A stretch of DNA of 64,000 bases from NCBI RefSeq assembly GCF_000160755.1, contig NZ_GG668576.1, positions 196,237-260,236 on the forward strand. The letters run 5' to 3'. Source of the stretch: Proteus mirabilis ATCC 29906. GTDB taxonomy: Bacteria > Pseudomonadota > Gammaproteobacteria > Enterobacterales > Enterobacteriaceae. Position numbers and translations under genes: made by a program. Under the pieces are notes generated by a model. That model was not told where the DNA came from. It saw only the letters and a program-made list of their open reading frames with translations, and made no database searches. Shown here piece by piece: positions 47,478-55,491 of this stretch. The stretch's first letter is position 1; each line of letters starts with the position of its first letter.

Positions 47478-49313
47478 ATGATGGCAAATCACAAAGAAAC
47501 CTGTCTGAGTGCTGCAGAGCGTGTGTTTGATACCCGAACCGTGGATACCCTAACATGTTATCATCGAGAGATGGTAAAGATGTTGATGGATAGTGAGTCC
47601 TTTTATTCTAGTCCAAATAACTCACAGATAAATACTAATGAGAGATTAGAGAACAAAATAAAAAGCAATACCATTGAAAATAAAGCTGTGAAGGGATCTT
47701 ATGGTGATATTTTAAATAATTTAAACCAGCAGCTAATGAATAATAAACCTGAGATTGAGCCTTATTTCTCACATTACAACTCTCCCGTCATGCGATTGGC
47801 GAAATTAGGCTACCTTTCTGCACTGGCCTATAATGCTGATAATGTTTTTAACAAACATTCACCCATACAAAAACAGCAAGAGCAAAAAATAACTCATGAT
47901 TTGTGTAAACTAATCGGTTTTGAACCAGATAAAGCATTTGGGCATATTACCACCAGTCATGTTTTTGCTTGTTATGAAATTTTGTGGGCTTTGAGAAATT
48001 TAAAAACACTGCCGATGGCGATTGCACGTCATCCAAAATCAAGAGATCTGGTTGCAGATAAAAAAGCATTTGAGTTATTTAATATGTCTATCACTGATAT
48101 TTTATCCATCAGTGAACAGCTATATGAGCGAGATATTTTTGATGATGTCAGCCATTTAACTTGTCGTGGCACCGGCATGACAAGAACGATGCATTTAGGT
48201 AAATTACTAGTACCGATATACCGCTTCGAATTTTGGAAGAAGGCGATGGATATCTTGGGGTTAGGTTATGATAATCTCATTGCCTTACCAATAGATGAAG
48301 AGTTTAAAACAGATATAGCTAAAACGCGTCATATTGTGCTTCGCTTAATAGAGCAGGGAGAGCCGATACTCGGTATTATTGGCGTGTTAGGCTCATCGAC
48401 ATACGGTAGCATTGACAAACTTAAGCCTCTTTTCGAATTACGTGAAGAGTGTGAAAAACAACATAACAACTCATTCTATATTCACATTGATGCATCCCAA
48501 TTAGGCTATATGAAAAGCCTGTTTCTTGACGAAAATAATAGCATCATCCCTTATAACATATTGTGCGATAAACTTAAGCAAGAAGCACCTTTACTTGAGT
48601 TAACCTCAGATATTTATGATAGTTTTACTCAGCTATCAAGAGCTGATTCTGTTTCTTTTGAGCCATTTCAAGCGGGATTTTCTCCTTATCCTACGGGGAT
48701 TGTTTGTATAAAAGATGCTCGATTAAGTCGTTTTCTCGCTAACCCGCCAAAACTGTGCCCAGAAGAGGGGAATATTCCCGATGAAATTGATGGGATCCAA
48801 TCAGCACCTGCGGTTGCATCAATGTGGGGGATCCATCAGCTATATGCTTTTAATAATTTTGGGTATGGGCAATGCGCTCAAAATCAATGGGAAGCTAGAG
48901 TAAAACTGGAACAACAATTAAAACAAGAGAACGAATTTGAAAAATCGGGTATCTCTTATGCTATTCATATTTTGCCAGTTTCAGATTTTAATAAACTCAC
49001 TTTTGCCATTGCTCTTAAAGGCAACCAATGTTTAAAAATACAAAATCAGCTAAATAATGCTATTTATAAAAATTTAGAAATAAAGAGCCAATATAAGCCA
49101 GATCTCAACCTATTAGTGCTGTGTGCTCGTAATAGCGATGATATACCTGCTCAGTTTTGTCAACAATGTCATTTAGGTAAAGATGAATGGAAGCAAGTTA
49201 ACCACTTAAGTCTTTTACAATTAACGATAAAAAACACTGATAAATGGAGTGAAGAGCATATTAAAGCAGGGTACGACTATATTAAAAAAGTTGTCCTATC
49301 TGCATTAAAATAG
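47478..49313 (+). CDS. Tyrosine-decarboxylase-like protein lacking the PLP lysine (probable pseudoenzyme)
   Basis: A 611-aa protein aligning along its length with bacterial group II PLP decarboxylases of the tyrosine decarboxylase type: WALRNLKTLPMAIA, LGKLLVPIYRFEFWKKA, GVLGSSTYGSID and HIDASQLGY with the pyridine-binding Asp. The catalytic motif, DPHK in the family, reads EPFQ here, so the Schiff-base lysine is Q398 (codon 48669-48671). The phosphate-binding GGT/DGS motif reads TSH, and the late SKAGA loop reads QSAPA. The frame is intact and full length, so this looks like a retained non-catalytic protein rather than a decaying gene. Start at the first ATG; a second ATG follows immediately. 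Confidence 0.8.
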   Translation: MMANHKETCLSAAERVFDTRTVDTLTCYHREMVKMLMDSESFYSSPNNSQINTNERLENKIKSNTIENKAVKGSYGDILNNLNQQLMNNKPEIEPYFSHYNSPVMRLAKLGYLSALAYNADNVFNKHSPIQKQQEQKITHDLCKLIGFEPDKAFGHITTSHVFACYEILWALRNLKTLPMAIARHPKSRDLVADKKAFELFNMSITDILSISEQLYERDIFDDVSHLTCRGTGMTRTMHLGKLLVPIYRFEFWKKAMDILGLGYDNLIALPIDEEFKTDIAKTRHIVLRLIEQGEPILGIIGVLGSSTYGSIDKLKPLFELREECEKQHNNSFYIHIDASQLGYMKSLFLDENNSIIPYNILCDKLKQEAPLLELTSDIYDSFTQLSRADSVSFEPFQAGFSPYPTGIVCIKDARLSRFLANPPKLCPEEGNIPDEIDGIQSAPAVASMWGIHQLYAFNNFGYGQCAQNQWEARVKLEQQLKQENEFEKSGISYAIHILPVSDFNKLTFAIALKGNQCLKIQNQLNNAIYKNLEIKSQYKPDLNLLVLCARNSDDIPAQFCQQCHLGKDEWKQVNHLSLLQLTIKNTDKWSEEHIKAGYDYIKKVVLSALK

Positions 49314-49344
49314 CTATTTTGTTCTATTTATTATTTAACATAGT

Positions 49345-49378
49345 AAAAGTTAGCAAGGAAAAGGTTGCTAACTTTTTT
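49345..49378 (+). terminator. Intrinsic terminator after the decarboxylase-like gene
   Basis: A 12-bp stem (49345-49356 with 49365-49376, core GTTAGCAA / TTGCTAAC) is followed by T residues. Confidence 0.8.
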
Positions 49379-49486
49379 AGTTTACCCTTATAAAAGTGAC
49401 GCTGTCACTAAAGTTACTCCTTCCTTTGCTTGTTTCGTTTGTCTAGCTCCTTATTTTCGTTATAAATAGCACATAAAATCAAGCTC

Positions 49487-49505
49487 GAGAATGAGAATCA
49501 TTCAT
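49487..49505. promoter_or_regulatory. Fur-like box upstream of the PadR-type gene
   Basis: GAGAATGAGAATCATTCAT matches about 14 of 19 positions of the enterobacterial Fur consensus. It lies about 165 bases before the regulator start, so iron control of this regulator is plausible. Confidence 0.5.
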
Positions 49506-49580
49506 AATTAGGCGTGAATGATAGAATGTAACTATAGATAAATCATATTGTTACTATTCCTTATGATAGATAAAAGTAAA

Positions 49581-49653
49581 TAGATATATCTAAAACTTGA
49601 TCATTTAGATATATCGGATTATATTGGTCATCAATGATTTCGATATATCTAAA
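49581..49653. promoter_or_regulatory. Three GATATATC palindromes, candidate autoregulatory operator
   Basis: The palindrome GATATATC occurs at 49583-49590, 49608-49615 and 49642-49649, each within a TTTAGATATATCTAAA-like context. The centres are 25 and 34 bases apart and the last lies 20 bases before the start codon of a YqjI-like repressor. E. coli YqjI represses from TATA-containing inverted repeats, so these are the likely binding sites. Confidence 0.6.
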
Positions 49654-49668
49654 AAATGAGGGAATATT

Positions 49669-50487
49669 ATGATGATCCAAGCGTTACATTCGCTTTATCA
49701 ACAACACACCGATAATGGTGGTCATGGCATCGGACGTTGTGGTGGTAAAGGTAAACACAGAGGACAACACCACAATGGCAATAATGAACATTGTTGTCAT
49801 GGTGAAAGAGGCCATCACCAAGAAGGTCATGGCAAATGTTGCCAACAGGGTGAGCAAAGTCATGAGCATAATGATCATGCCGAACATGGCTGTTGTCACG
49901 GTGAAAAACAGCAAGAGCATGGTAAACGACATGGCCGAGGTTGTGGTGCTGGTAAAGGAAAAGGAAGAGGCCAAGGTCGTCAATTAAAACGTATGTTTGA
50001 CCATGGTGATTTACGTGTCCTTTTGTTGAGTATGATTGCGGCAAAACCTAGCCATGGGTATGAAATTATTCGAGGAATAGACGAAGCATCTTCAGGACTA
50101 TATGTACCAAGTCCAGGGGTTATATATCCAACACTGACACTATTAGAAGAGCAAGATTTAGTTGTTGCTAATATCGCTGAAAAAGGCCGTAAAAATTATA
50201 GTATTACGCCAGAAGGTTCAGCATTTTTAGCAGAAAACCAAGAAACAGAAAAAAATATTCAAAATAAACTGGCTTATGCACGTGATTTATCACAAAACGC
50301 AGGGGGAGTTTCTGAGGAAATCGAATTTGCGGTAGGAAAATTAAAAGCGGTATTACGTCATAAGTTAGTATTGAAACAACTTTCTGTAGAAAAAGCGCAA
50401 CGCATTGCTTTTATACTTAATGAAGCAGTCGAAAAAATAGAAGCCATTAATGAGGCATTAATCTCTGAGGTAAGGGAAGATGAATAA
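49669..50487 (+). CDS. yqjI: YqjI-like PadR family metal-responsive regulator with His-rich N-terminus
   Basis: 272-aa protein. Residues 1-105 are extremely rich in His, Gly, Cys, Lys and Glu (for example HNGNNEHCCHGERGHHQEG), a metal-binding extension as in nickel-responsive E. coli YqjI but longer. Residues about 110-190 form the PadR winged helix (LRVLLLSMIAAKPSHGYEIIRGI and SPGVIYPTLTLLEEQDLV, split by normal variation), followed by a helical dimerisation region. No yqjH siderophore reductase gene is adjacent, unlike E. coli. The start has GAGGGA upstream. Metal identity is inferred. Confidence 0.85.
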   Translation: MMIQALHSLYQQHTDNGGHGIGRCGGKGKHRGQHHNGNNEHCCHGERGHHQEGHGKCCQQGEQSHEHNDHAEHGCCHGEKQQEHGKRHGRGCGAGKGKGRGQGRQLKRMFDHGDLRVLLLSMIAAKPSHGYEIIRGIDEASSGLYVPSPGVIYPTLTLLEEQDLVVANIAEKGRKNYSITPEGSAFLAENQETEKNIQNKLAYARDLSQNAGGVSEEIEFAVGKLKAVLRHKLVLKQLSVEKAQRIAFILNEAVEKIEAINEALISEVREDE

Positions 50488-50635
50488 AACAGAAACACCA
50501 TTACGGAACAGAAGCAAAAATAATGATATTGAAAAAGAAGAGCTAGAAAATAATCCAGCCGTCAAAGAGCAAATTTGTCCTAAAATGCCAGTATCCTATT
50601 TTCGACGAGCGTTACGAAAAACAGGTAGACTATGA
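50480..50635 (+). CDS. Small ORF overlapping the end of the PadR-type gene
   Basis: A 51-codon frame whose ATG overlaps the last 8 bases of the upstream gene. GAGGTAAGGGAAG lies just before it, as a usable ribosome binding site. The product is basic and polar (starts MNKTETPLRNRSKNN, ends FRRALRKTGRL) with one Cys and no membrane segment. I recognise no family. The tight overlap suggests translational coupling with the metal regulator. The following 50636-50955 shows no gene. Confidence 0.45.
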   Translation: MNKTETPLRNRSKNNDIEKEELENNPAVKEQICPKMPVSYFRRALRKTGRL

Positions 50636-50955
50636 TAATGCTAGACAGAGGCTATCCATATGCTATAGCTTCTGTCGTTTTGAGCATGCTGCCTCGCATA
50701 TTTCTTTTATCATGTCATCATTTTTTTCAACGCACTGTTTTTTCAAATAGTTCTCACTACTAATGAGACACTTTATAACTATTTCAGTGGTTTTTTATTA
50801 GTTTTTTATTATAAGTTGTGAGACTCCTCGCTTTTTTATTCTTAGTTCATTACTTGCTGATTTTATTGATACTGTTATTTTTTAATTTGTCATAATATTC
50901 GAGATACCATTGATATATGGTAAAACCAAAATGCTACCCATGCATCTATATGAAT

Positions 50956-50997
50956 AAGATGATAGATAAGATAAATAAGATGACAGATAAGATAAAC
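50956..50997 (+). repeat. 21-nt direct tandem repeat
   Basis: Two adjacent copies (50956-50976 and 50977-50997) differ at two positions. In the frame of the next gene they would encode KMIDKIN and KMTDKIN, upstream of the likely real start. Confidence 0.7.
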
Positions 50998-51006
50998 AGT
51001 ACCTAT

Positions 51007-51624
51007 ATGCCTTACAAACATTATAAAAATAGCATAGCAATATTATTTCTCGCCTCTGCCTTGCTACCTAGATTTTCTGTGGCTGAACCACTCACTCATT
51101 TACCTCAAAAAGATCGCATTTCTTATTTTGCTCAAGCGGAGAAAATGGCCATCACTGGTGTGGCTATCAAAACCAAACCCGTTTTAGCCAGACCTGCAAA
51201 AGAAGGGGAAGTGATCACCACTTACATAAAAGGTGAAGGGGTTGAAACTATTTCGGAGCCAGCCAAAGCGGGTGATTGGGTTGTACAAAATATTTGTCCA
51301 GCAACAGGTAATGAAGAAATTCTGGTCAGAAAAGATAAATTTGCTCAGCGCTATAATCTGGCTGATGCAGACAAAGCGAAAAGCATCACACCGATAAGGC
51401 AAGGCTATCAAGTTTTTATCCCTAAAGGGATTGAAATGAATTATTTTATTGTTCCAAAACAAACCGCTGAGTTTGCAATGGAAGCGCCTTGGGGAGAGCT
51501 ACAACGTTTTCAAGCCGGTGATGCAGTTGTACAATCTACCACCGATAAACAAGATATTTATCGGATCCAACAGGCCGCTTTTAAATGCACTTATACTATT
51601 TTAAAAACCGCCAAAGAGATTTGA
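51007..51624 (+). CDS. Secreted hypothetical protein
   Basis: From this ATG the product is 205 aa with a convincing signal peptide (KNSIAILFLASALLPRFSVA, about 6-25). The mature part is soluble and mixed alpha/beta, with two Cys (in NICPATGNE and FKCTYTI) that could pair. The frame is open up to 50917, and that extension contains the 21-nt repeat; it would bury the signal peptide, so I prefer the later start, although no good ribosome binding site is visible for either. I recognise no domain. The gap 51625-51916 to ahpC holds its promoter region and nothing else I can name. Confidence 0.65.
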   Translation: MPYKHYKNSIAILFLASALLPRFSVAEPLTHLPQKDRISYFAQAEKMAITGVAIKTKPVLARPAKEGEVITTYIKGEGVETISEPAKAGDWVVQNICPATGNEEILVRKDKFAQRYNLADADKAKSITPIRQGYQVFIPKGIEMNYFIVPKQTAEFAMEAPWGELQRFQAGDAVVQSTTDKQDIYRIQQAAFKCTYTILKTAKEI

Positions 51625-51916
51625 TCTGTATATATGTGATAAAAAGCGCTAAATTGAAAAAATAATTGTTACTTTTTATAGAGTTAATTTTATAGTTTTA
51701 CTGCTAAAAATAGCAATAATTAGCTTTTTTTGTCATTAAATCGTGTTTTTTTGTATTTTTTTTAGTCATTTGCGTTAGTCGCTACATTTCGTTAATCTAT
51801 CTCTATCAATTTATTAAACTCATTAGGTAAAACCTATTGATATGATAGTAGGAATGTATTAGATATTCTCAATTGGAATAGGTACATTAGATTCATACCA
51901 AACAGGAGGAAATACA

Positions 51917-52480
51917 ATGTCTTTAATTAATACCCCAATCAAACCATTCAAAAACATGGCATTTAAAGACGGTCAATTCGTAGAAGTGACTGAAAAGGAC
52001 GTCGAAGGCAAATGGAGCATTTTCTTCTTCTATCCAGCTGACTTTACCTTTGTTTGTCCAACAGAATTAGGTGACTTAGCTGATCATTATGAAGAATTCC
52101 AAAAAATGGGTGTAGAAATTTACTCTGTTTCTACTGACACTCATTTTACTCATAAAGCATGGCATAGCAGCTCAGAAACTATCGGTAAAATCAAATATGG
52201 CATGATCGGTGACCCAACTGGCGCATTAACTCGTAACTTTGAAAATATGCGTGAAGCGGAAGGTCTGGCAGATCGTGGTACTTTCGTTGTTGACCCACAA
52301 GGTATCATCCAAGCAATCGAAATTACTGCTGAAGGTATTGGCCGTGATGCAGCTGACCTGTTACGTAAAGTAAAAGCGGCTCAATATGTTGCTAGCCACC
52401 CAGGTGAAGTTTGCCCAGCAAAATGGAAAGAAGGTGATGCAACTTTAGCTCCATCACTGGATTTAGTTGGCAAAATCTAA
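51917..52480 (+). CDS. ahpC: Alkyl hydroperoxide reductase subunit C (peroxiredoxin)
   Basis: Typical 2-Cys peroxiredoxin of 187 aa that reduces hydrogen peroxide and organic peroxides. The peroxidatic C47 is in FVCPTE and the resolving C166 in EVCPAKW. Length equals that of E. coli AhpC. A strong ribosome binding site (AGGAGG) precedes the start, in line with very high expression. It is followed by ahpF across a 92-base gap containing a hairpin. OxyR control is expected from the family but I did not identify the site. Confidence 0.98.
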   Translation: MSLINTPIKPFKNMAFKDGQFVEVTEKDVEGKWSIFFFYPADFTFVCPTELGDLADHYEEFQKMGVEIYSVSTDTHFTHKAWHSSSETIGKIKYGMIGDPTGALTRNFENMREAEGLADRGTFVVDPQGIIQAIEITAEGIGRDAADLLRKVKAAQYVASHPGEVCPAKWKEGDATLAPSLDLVGKI

Positions 52481-52532
52481 AAAATTCTAAATAAGAATCA
52501 AGCCACTAAAGAAGCTACTAACGTAGTTATTT

Positions 52533-52558
52533 ATCGGGTGTTTCGGCACCCGATTTTA
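52533..52558 (+). terminator. Attenuator hairpin between ahpC and ahpF
   Basis: ATCGGGTG (52533-52540) pairs with CACCCGAT (52547-52554), followed by a short T tract. It would reduce ahpF expression relative to ahpC, as in other enterobacteria where AhpC is in large excess. Confidence 0.75.
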
Positions 52559-52572
52559 TTGAGGGTGCAAAA

Positions 52573-54138
52573 ATGTTAGATAATAATTTAAAAGCTCAAC
52601 TGAAAGCTTACCTAGAACGATTAACCCAGCCAGTTGAGTTAGTTGCAACATTAGACGACAGCAAACATTCTGCTGATATCCAAGCCTTATTAAAAGAAAT
52701 TGAACCGTTATCTGATAAAGTCACATACCGTGAAGATAACAGTGCTAATGTGCGCAAACCATCTTTTCTTATTACCAACCCAGGGAAAACAACTGGCGTT
52801 CGTTTTGCAGGCTCGCCATTAGGTCATGAGTTTACTTCTTTAGTATTAGCATTATTACAAACCGGTGGTCATCCATCTAAAGAAGCCCCAGAATTACTTG
52901 AACAAATTCGTCAGTTAGACGGTGAGTTTCATTTCGAAACCTATTATTCGCTCTCTTGTCATAACTGCCCTGATGTTGTTCAGGCATTAAACTTAATGGC
53001 GATTTTAAATCCGAACATCACCCATACGGCGATCGACGGAGGCATGTTCCAAAATGAAATTCAGGAACGTAATATCATGGGCGTTCCTGCGGTATTCTTA
53101 AATGGCAACGAGTTTGGCCAAGGTCGTATGACTTTAGCTGAAATTGTTAGCAAAGTAGATAGCAATGCAGAAAAACGCACTGCAGAGTTATTAAATAAAA
53201 AAGATGCCTTTGATGTTTTGATCGTCGGAAGCGGCCCTGCGGGGGCGTCAGCGGCAGTATATGCTGCACGTAAAGGCTTAAATACAGGTCTTATCGGTGA
53301 ACGTTTTGGTGGACAAGTTCTCGATACTGTTGATATTGAAAACTATATCTCTGTACCTAAAACAGAAGGTGCAAAATTAGCTGGGGCTTTAAAAGCTCAT
53401 GTTGATGATTATCAAGTTGATGTCATTGACAGCCAAACTGTCAGCCGTTTAATTCCGGGAGCAGCGGAAGGTGATCTACACCAAATTGAAACCGCATCTG
53501 GTGCGATTTTAAAAACCCGTAGCTTAATTATTGCCACGGGTGCGCGCTGGAGAAATATGAACGTACCGGGTGAAAACGAGTACCGTACTCGCGGTGTAAC
53601 ATACTGCCCACATTGTGATGGTCCTCTATTTAAAGGTAAAAGAGTGGCTGTTATTGGTGGTGGTAACTCGGGTGTTGAAGCTGCCATTGACTTAGCGGGT
53701 TTAGTGGAGCACGTGACCGTACTAGAATTTGCCTCAGAAATGAGAGCCGATGCTGTTTTACAAAAGAAACTGCGTAGCTTAAGTAATGTCGATGTTATCT
53801 TAAATGCCCAAACAACAGAAGTATATGGAGATGGTACTAAGTTAACAGGACTGAAATATAAAGATCGCACTAACGATTCAATGCATGATATTGTCTTAGC
53901 GGGTATTTTCGTCCAAATTGGTTTACTGCCAAACACACAATGGTTAGACGGAACTGTTGAGCGTAATAAAATTGGTGAGATCGTGGTTGATTCACGTGGT
54001 GAAACCAATATTAAAGGGGTATTTGCTGCGGGTGACTGTACAACTGTTCCTTATAAACAAATTATTATCGCCGCAGGTGAAGGTGCAAAAGCCTCATTAA
54101 GCGCATTTGATTACTTAATTCGCACAACTGCAAAATAA
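52573..54138 (+). CDS. ahpF: Alkyl hydroperoxide reductase subunit F
   Basis: NADH-dependent flavoprotein disulfide reductase of 521 aa that recycles AhpC. The N-terminal double thioredoxin-fold domain has the CHNC redox pair at 129-132. The FAD domain carries [11 protein letters not shown], the thioredoxin-reductase-like redox pair is in TYCPHCDG (about 345-348), and NAD binding is in [11 protein letters not shown]. All redox residues are intact. A terminator follows at 54171-54198. Confidence 0.98.
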   Translation: MLDNNLKAQLKAYLERLTQPVELVATLDDSKHSADIQALLKEIEPLSDKVTYREDNSANVRKPSFLITNPGKTTGVRFAGSPLGHEFTSLVLALLQTGGHPSKEAPELLEQIRQLDGEFHFETYYSLSCHNCPDVVQALNLMAILNPNITHTAIDGGMFQNEIQERNIMGVPAVFLNGNEFGQGRMTLAEIVSKVDSNAEKRTAELLNKKDAFDVLIVGSGPAGASAAVYAARKGLNTGLIGERFGGQVLDTVDIENYISVPKTEGAKLAGALKAHVDDYQVDVIDSQTVSRLIPGAAEGDLHQIETASGAILKTRSLIIATGARWRNMNVPGENEYRTRGVTYCPHCDGPLFKGKRVAVIGGGNSGVEAAIDLAGLVEHVTVLEFASEMRADAVLQKKLRSLSNVDVILNAQTTEVYGDGTKLTGLKYKDRTNDSMHDIVLAGIFVQIGLLPNTQWLDGTVERNKIGEIVVDSRGETNIKGVFAAGDCTTVPYKQIIIAAGEGAKASLSAFDYLIRTTAK

Positions 54139-54170
54139 GTAAATCAAAGATAATCAATAAGTTATAGAGA

Positions 54171-54198
54171 AAGGCGTCTTTTTTAAGATGCCTTTTTT
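54171..54198 (+). terminator. Intrinsic terminator after ahpF
   Basis: AAGGCGTCTT (54171-54180) pairs with AAGATGCCTT, followed by a T run. It marks the left edge of the accessory region. Confidence 0.8.
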
Positions 54199-54361
54199 TG
54201 TATATAAAATCATCAAGAAGGGCTGAAAAGTGGCCCTAAGTGTTCAAGTGTGGACAATATGTGGACACTCTAAACCAGTAATTCTGTACACCCTTTCAAG
54301 GGGTTATATTGAATGGCATCTTGTAAGAAGTATGTAGATAAGCCATATCATTTTTTGAGTA

Positions 54362-54961
54362 TTAACGTTTATTCACTAATTCATCAGGAATATAAGCTTT
54401 ATACATTGACAGTATTTGTTCGCCTAATAAGTATTCATTCTCAAAACTATGGGTAAGAAGGTATGTTTTTTCTTCAAGCCATTTTTTATTGTCTCTATTT
54501 TGGGCTAATCCTATCTGAATGGCTTTTGAGCTTTGTAATAGCTCTTTCTGACTATAATAATAATTCATTATTAACGAGACTTCTTGGGGTTCAAGAAGAT
54601 ATATCTGAGGTAGATAAATAGTATATACATCATCTCTTAGCGAGTTTAGAATCATCAATCTTATGCCAGCAAATACATTGAGTTCAACAAGACTAGCAGT
54701 GCAGATTTCTGCTTGGCACTTTTCTTTATCAAAACCTGCATTTTTAGTTCCTTCTAAAAGTCTTAGATTTGATTGATTATATGAAATCTCATAGGCGAAC
54801 ATTGTTCTTATATTATTTCTTTCATTTTCTCTATTTTCTTTGTCTCTATCTGCTATGTTATTTTGAGTAGAAATATGAAAATACAATGATGCTAATATTC
54901 CTAATACCATCACAAAAGTACTCCAATTAAATACATAAACTCTTACTTTTGATGGGTGCAT
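54362..54961 (-). CDS. Membrane-anchored hypothetical protein
   Basis: 199-aa protein with one N-terminal membrane helix (about residues 10-32), a charged coiled-coil-like stretch (NIADRDKENRENERNNIR) and a helical remainder with two close Cys (KCQAEIC). No known domain is visible. It lies alone on the minus strand between ahpF and a degenerate region. Base composition and position suggest island cargo. Confidence 0.6.
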   Translation of the reverse strand: MHPSKVRVYVFNWSTFVMVLGILASLYFHISTQNNIADRDKENRENERNNIRTMFAYEISYNQSNLRLLEGTKNAGFDKEKCQAEICTASLVELNVFAGIRLMILNSLRDDVYTIYLPQIYLLEPQEVSLIMNYYYSQKELLQSSKAIQIGLAQNRDNKKWLEEKTYLLTHSFENEYLLGEQILSMYKAYIPDELVNKR

Positions 54962-55096
54962 ATTCTTTTCTCCAAGCTAATAAGTTAACTAATATTAACT
55001 TATTTATTGTTTTACTTGGAGTCCTAGCAATAACTGTAGTTCGGGCAATTCACCCGATATTAAAAATCTACACGAAAGGGGCTTAAAATTGCCAGT

Positions 55097-55273
55097 ATGG
55101 GGGATTTTTGGAGACAATATAGAAATTGGGAGAAAACATTTGGCGAGGTTTTAGAGCATAAAAAGGGTCAGCAAATAATTTCAACGATGTCATTAAGTGA
55201 AAATCAGGAACGTTTGATACCTGAATTTAAAGCTTTTGCCGAAAAAATGGGGTTGGATTTATCACCTAGCTAA
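55097..55273 (+). CDS. Short ORF in degenerate region
   Basis: 58 codons, product acidic to neutral and soluble (begins MGDFWRQYRNWEKTF, ends MGLDLSPS). There is no clear ribosome binding site at normal spacing and I recognise no family. It may be the tail of a longer lost gene. It precedes another short open stretch and the PutAbiC-like gene on the same strand. Confidence 0.3.
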   Translation: MGDFWRQYRNWEKTFGEVLEHKKGQQIISTMSLSENQERLIPEFKAFAEKMGLDLSPS

Positions 55274-55330
55274 ATATGATCAATGGTAATGAATGGTATG
55301 CGACTGAGTTATAGTGATGAAGTGATTTAG

Positions 55331-55477
55331 TTTAATGATAGTAGGGTGCAGATTTCATCCAAAAAAGATGAAATAACTAATTTTGAAGAAGTTAAGAAGA
55401 AAAATATTGAGAAAAAGAGAGATATAGTTATAGATAATGCGAATGGGTTAAGGGAAAATATTAAGAAATTTGATTAA
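55331..55477 (+). pseudogene. Gene fragment, open C-terminal tail without start
   Basis: An open stretch of 48 codons, highly charged (with IEKKRDIVIDNANG), lacks an upstream coding part because an in-frame stop precedes it. It looks like the end of a coiled-coil protein whose body has been deleted. Its parent family is unknown. Confidence 0.3.
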
Positions 55478-55491
55478 ATAAGTAGGTAAAT

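Noticed and set aside
49581..49653. Possible CRISPR-like repeat array
   Set aside because: Three short palindromes of 8-16 bases with unequal spacing fit regulator operators; no repeat-spacer structure exists here or elsewhere in the window.
49667..50044. His-rich open frame on the minus strand opposite the PadR-type gene
   Set aside because: It is an antisense shadow of the repetitive His/Gly/Cys codons of the regulator; no ribosome binding site and no independent homology.
53412..54008. 198-codon open frame on the minus strand inside ahpF
   Set aside because: ahpF is complete and conserved on the other strand; this frame is a composition artefact.
54241..54300. Possible attachment site near the repeated GTGGACA motif after ahpF
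   Set aside because: Only a short imperfect repeat is visible and no integrase or matching second site was found in the window.
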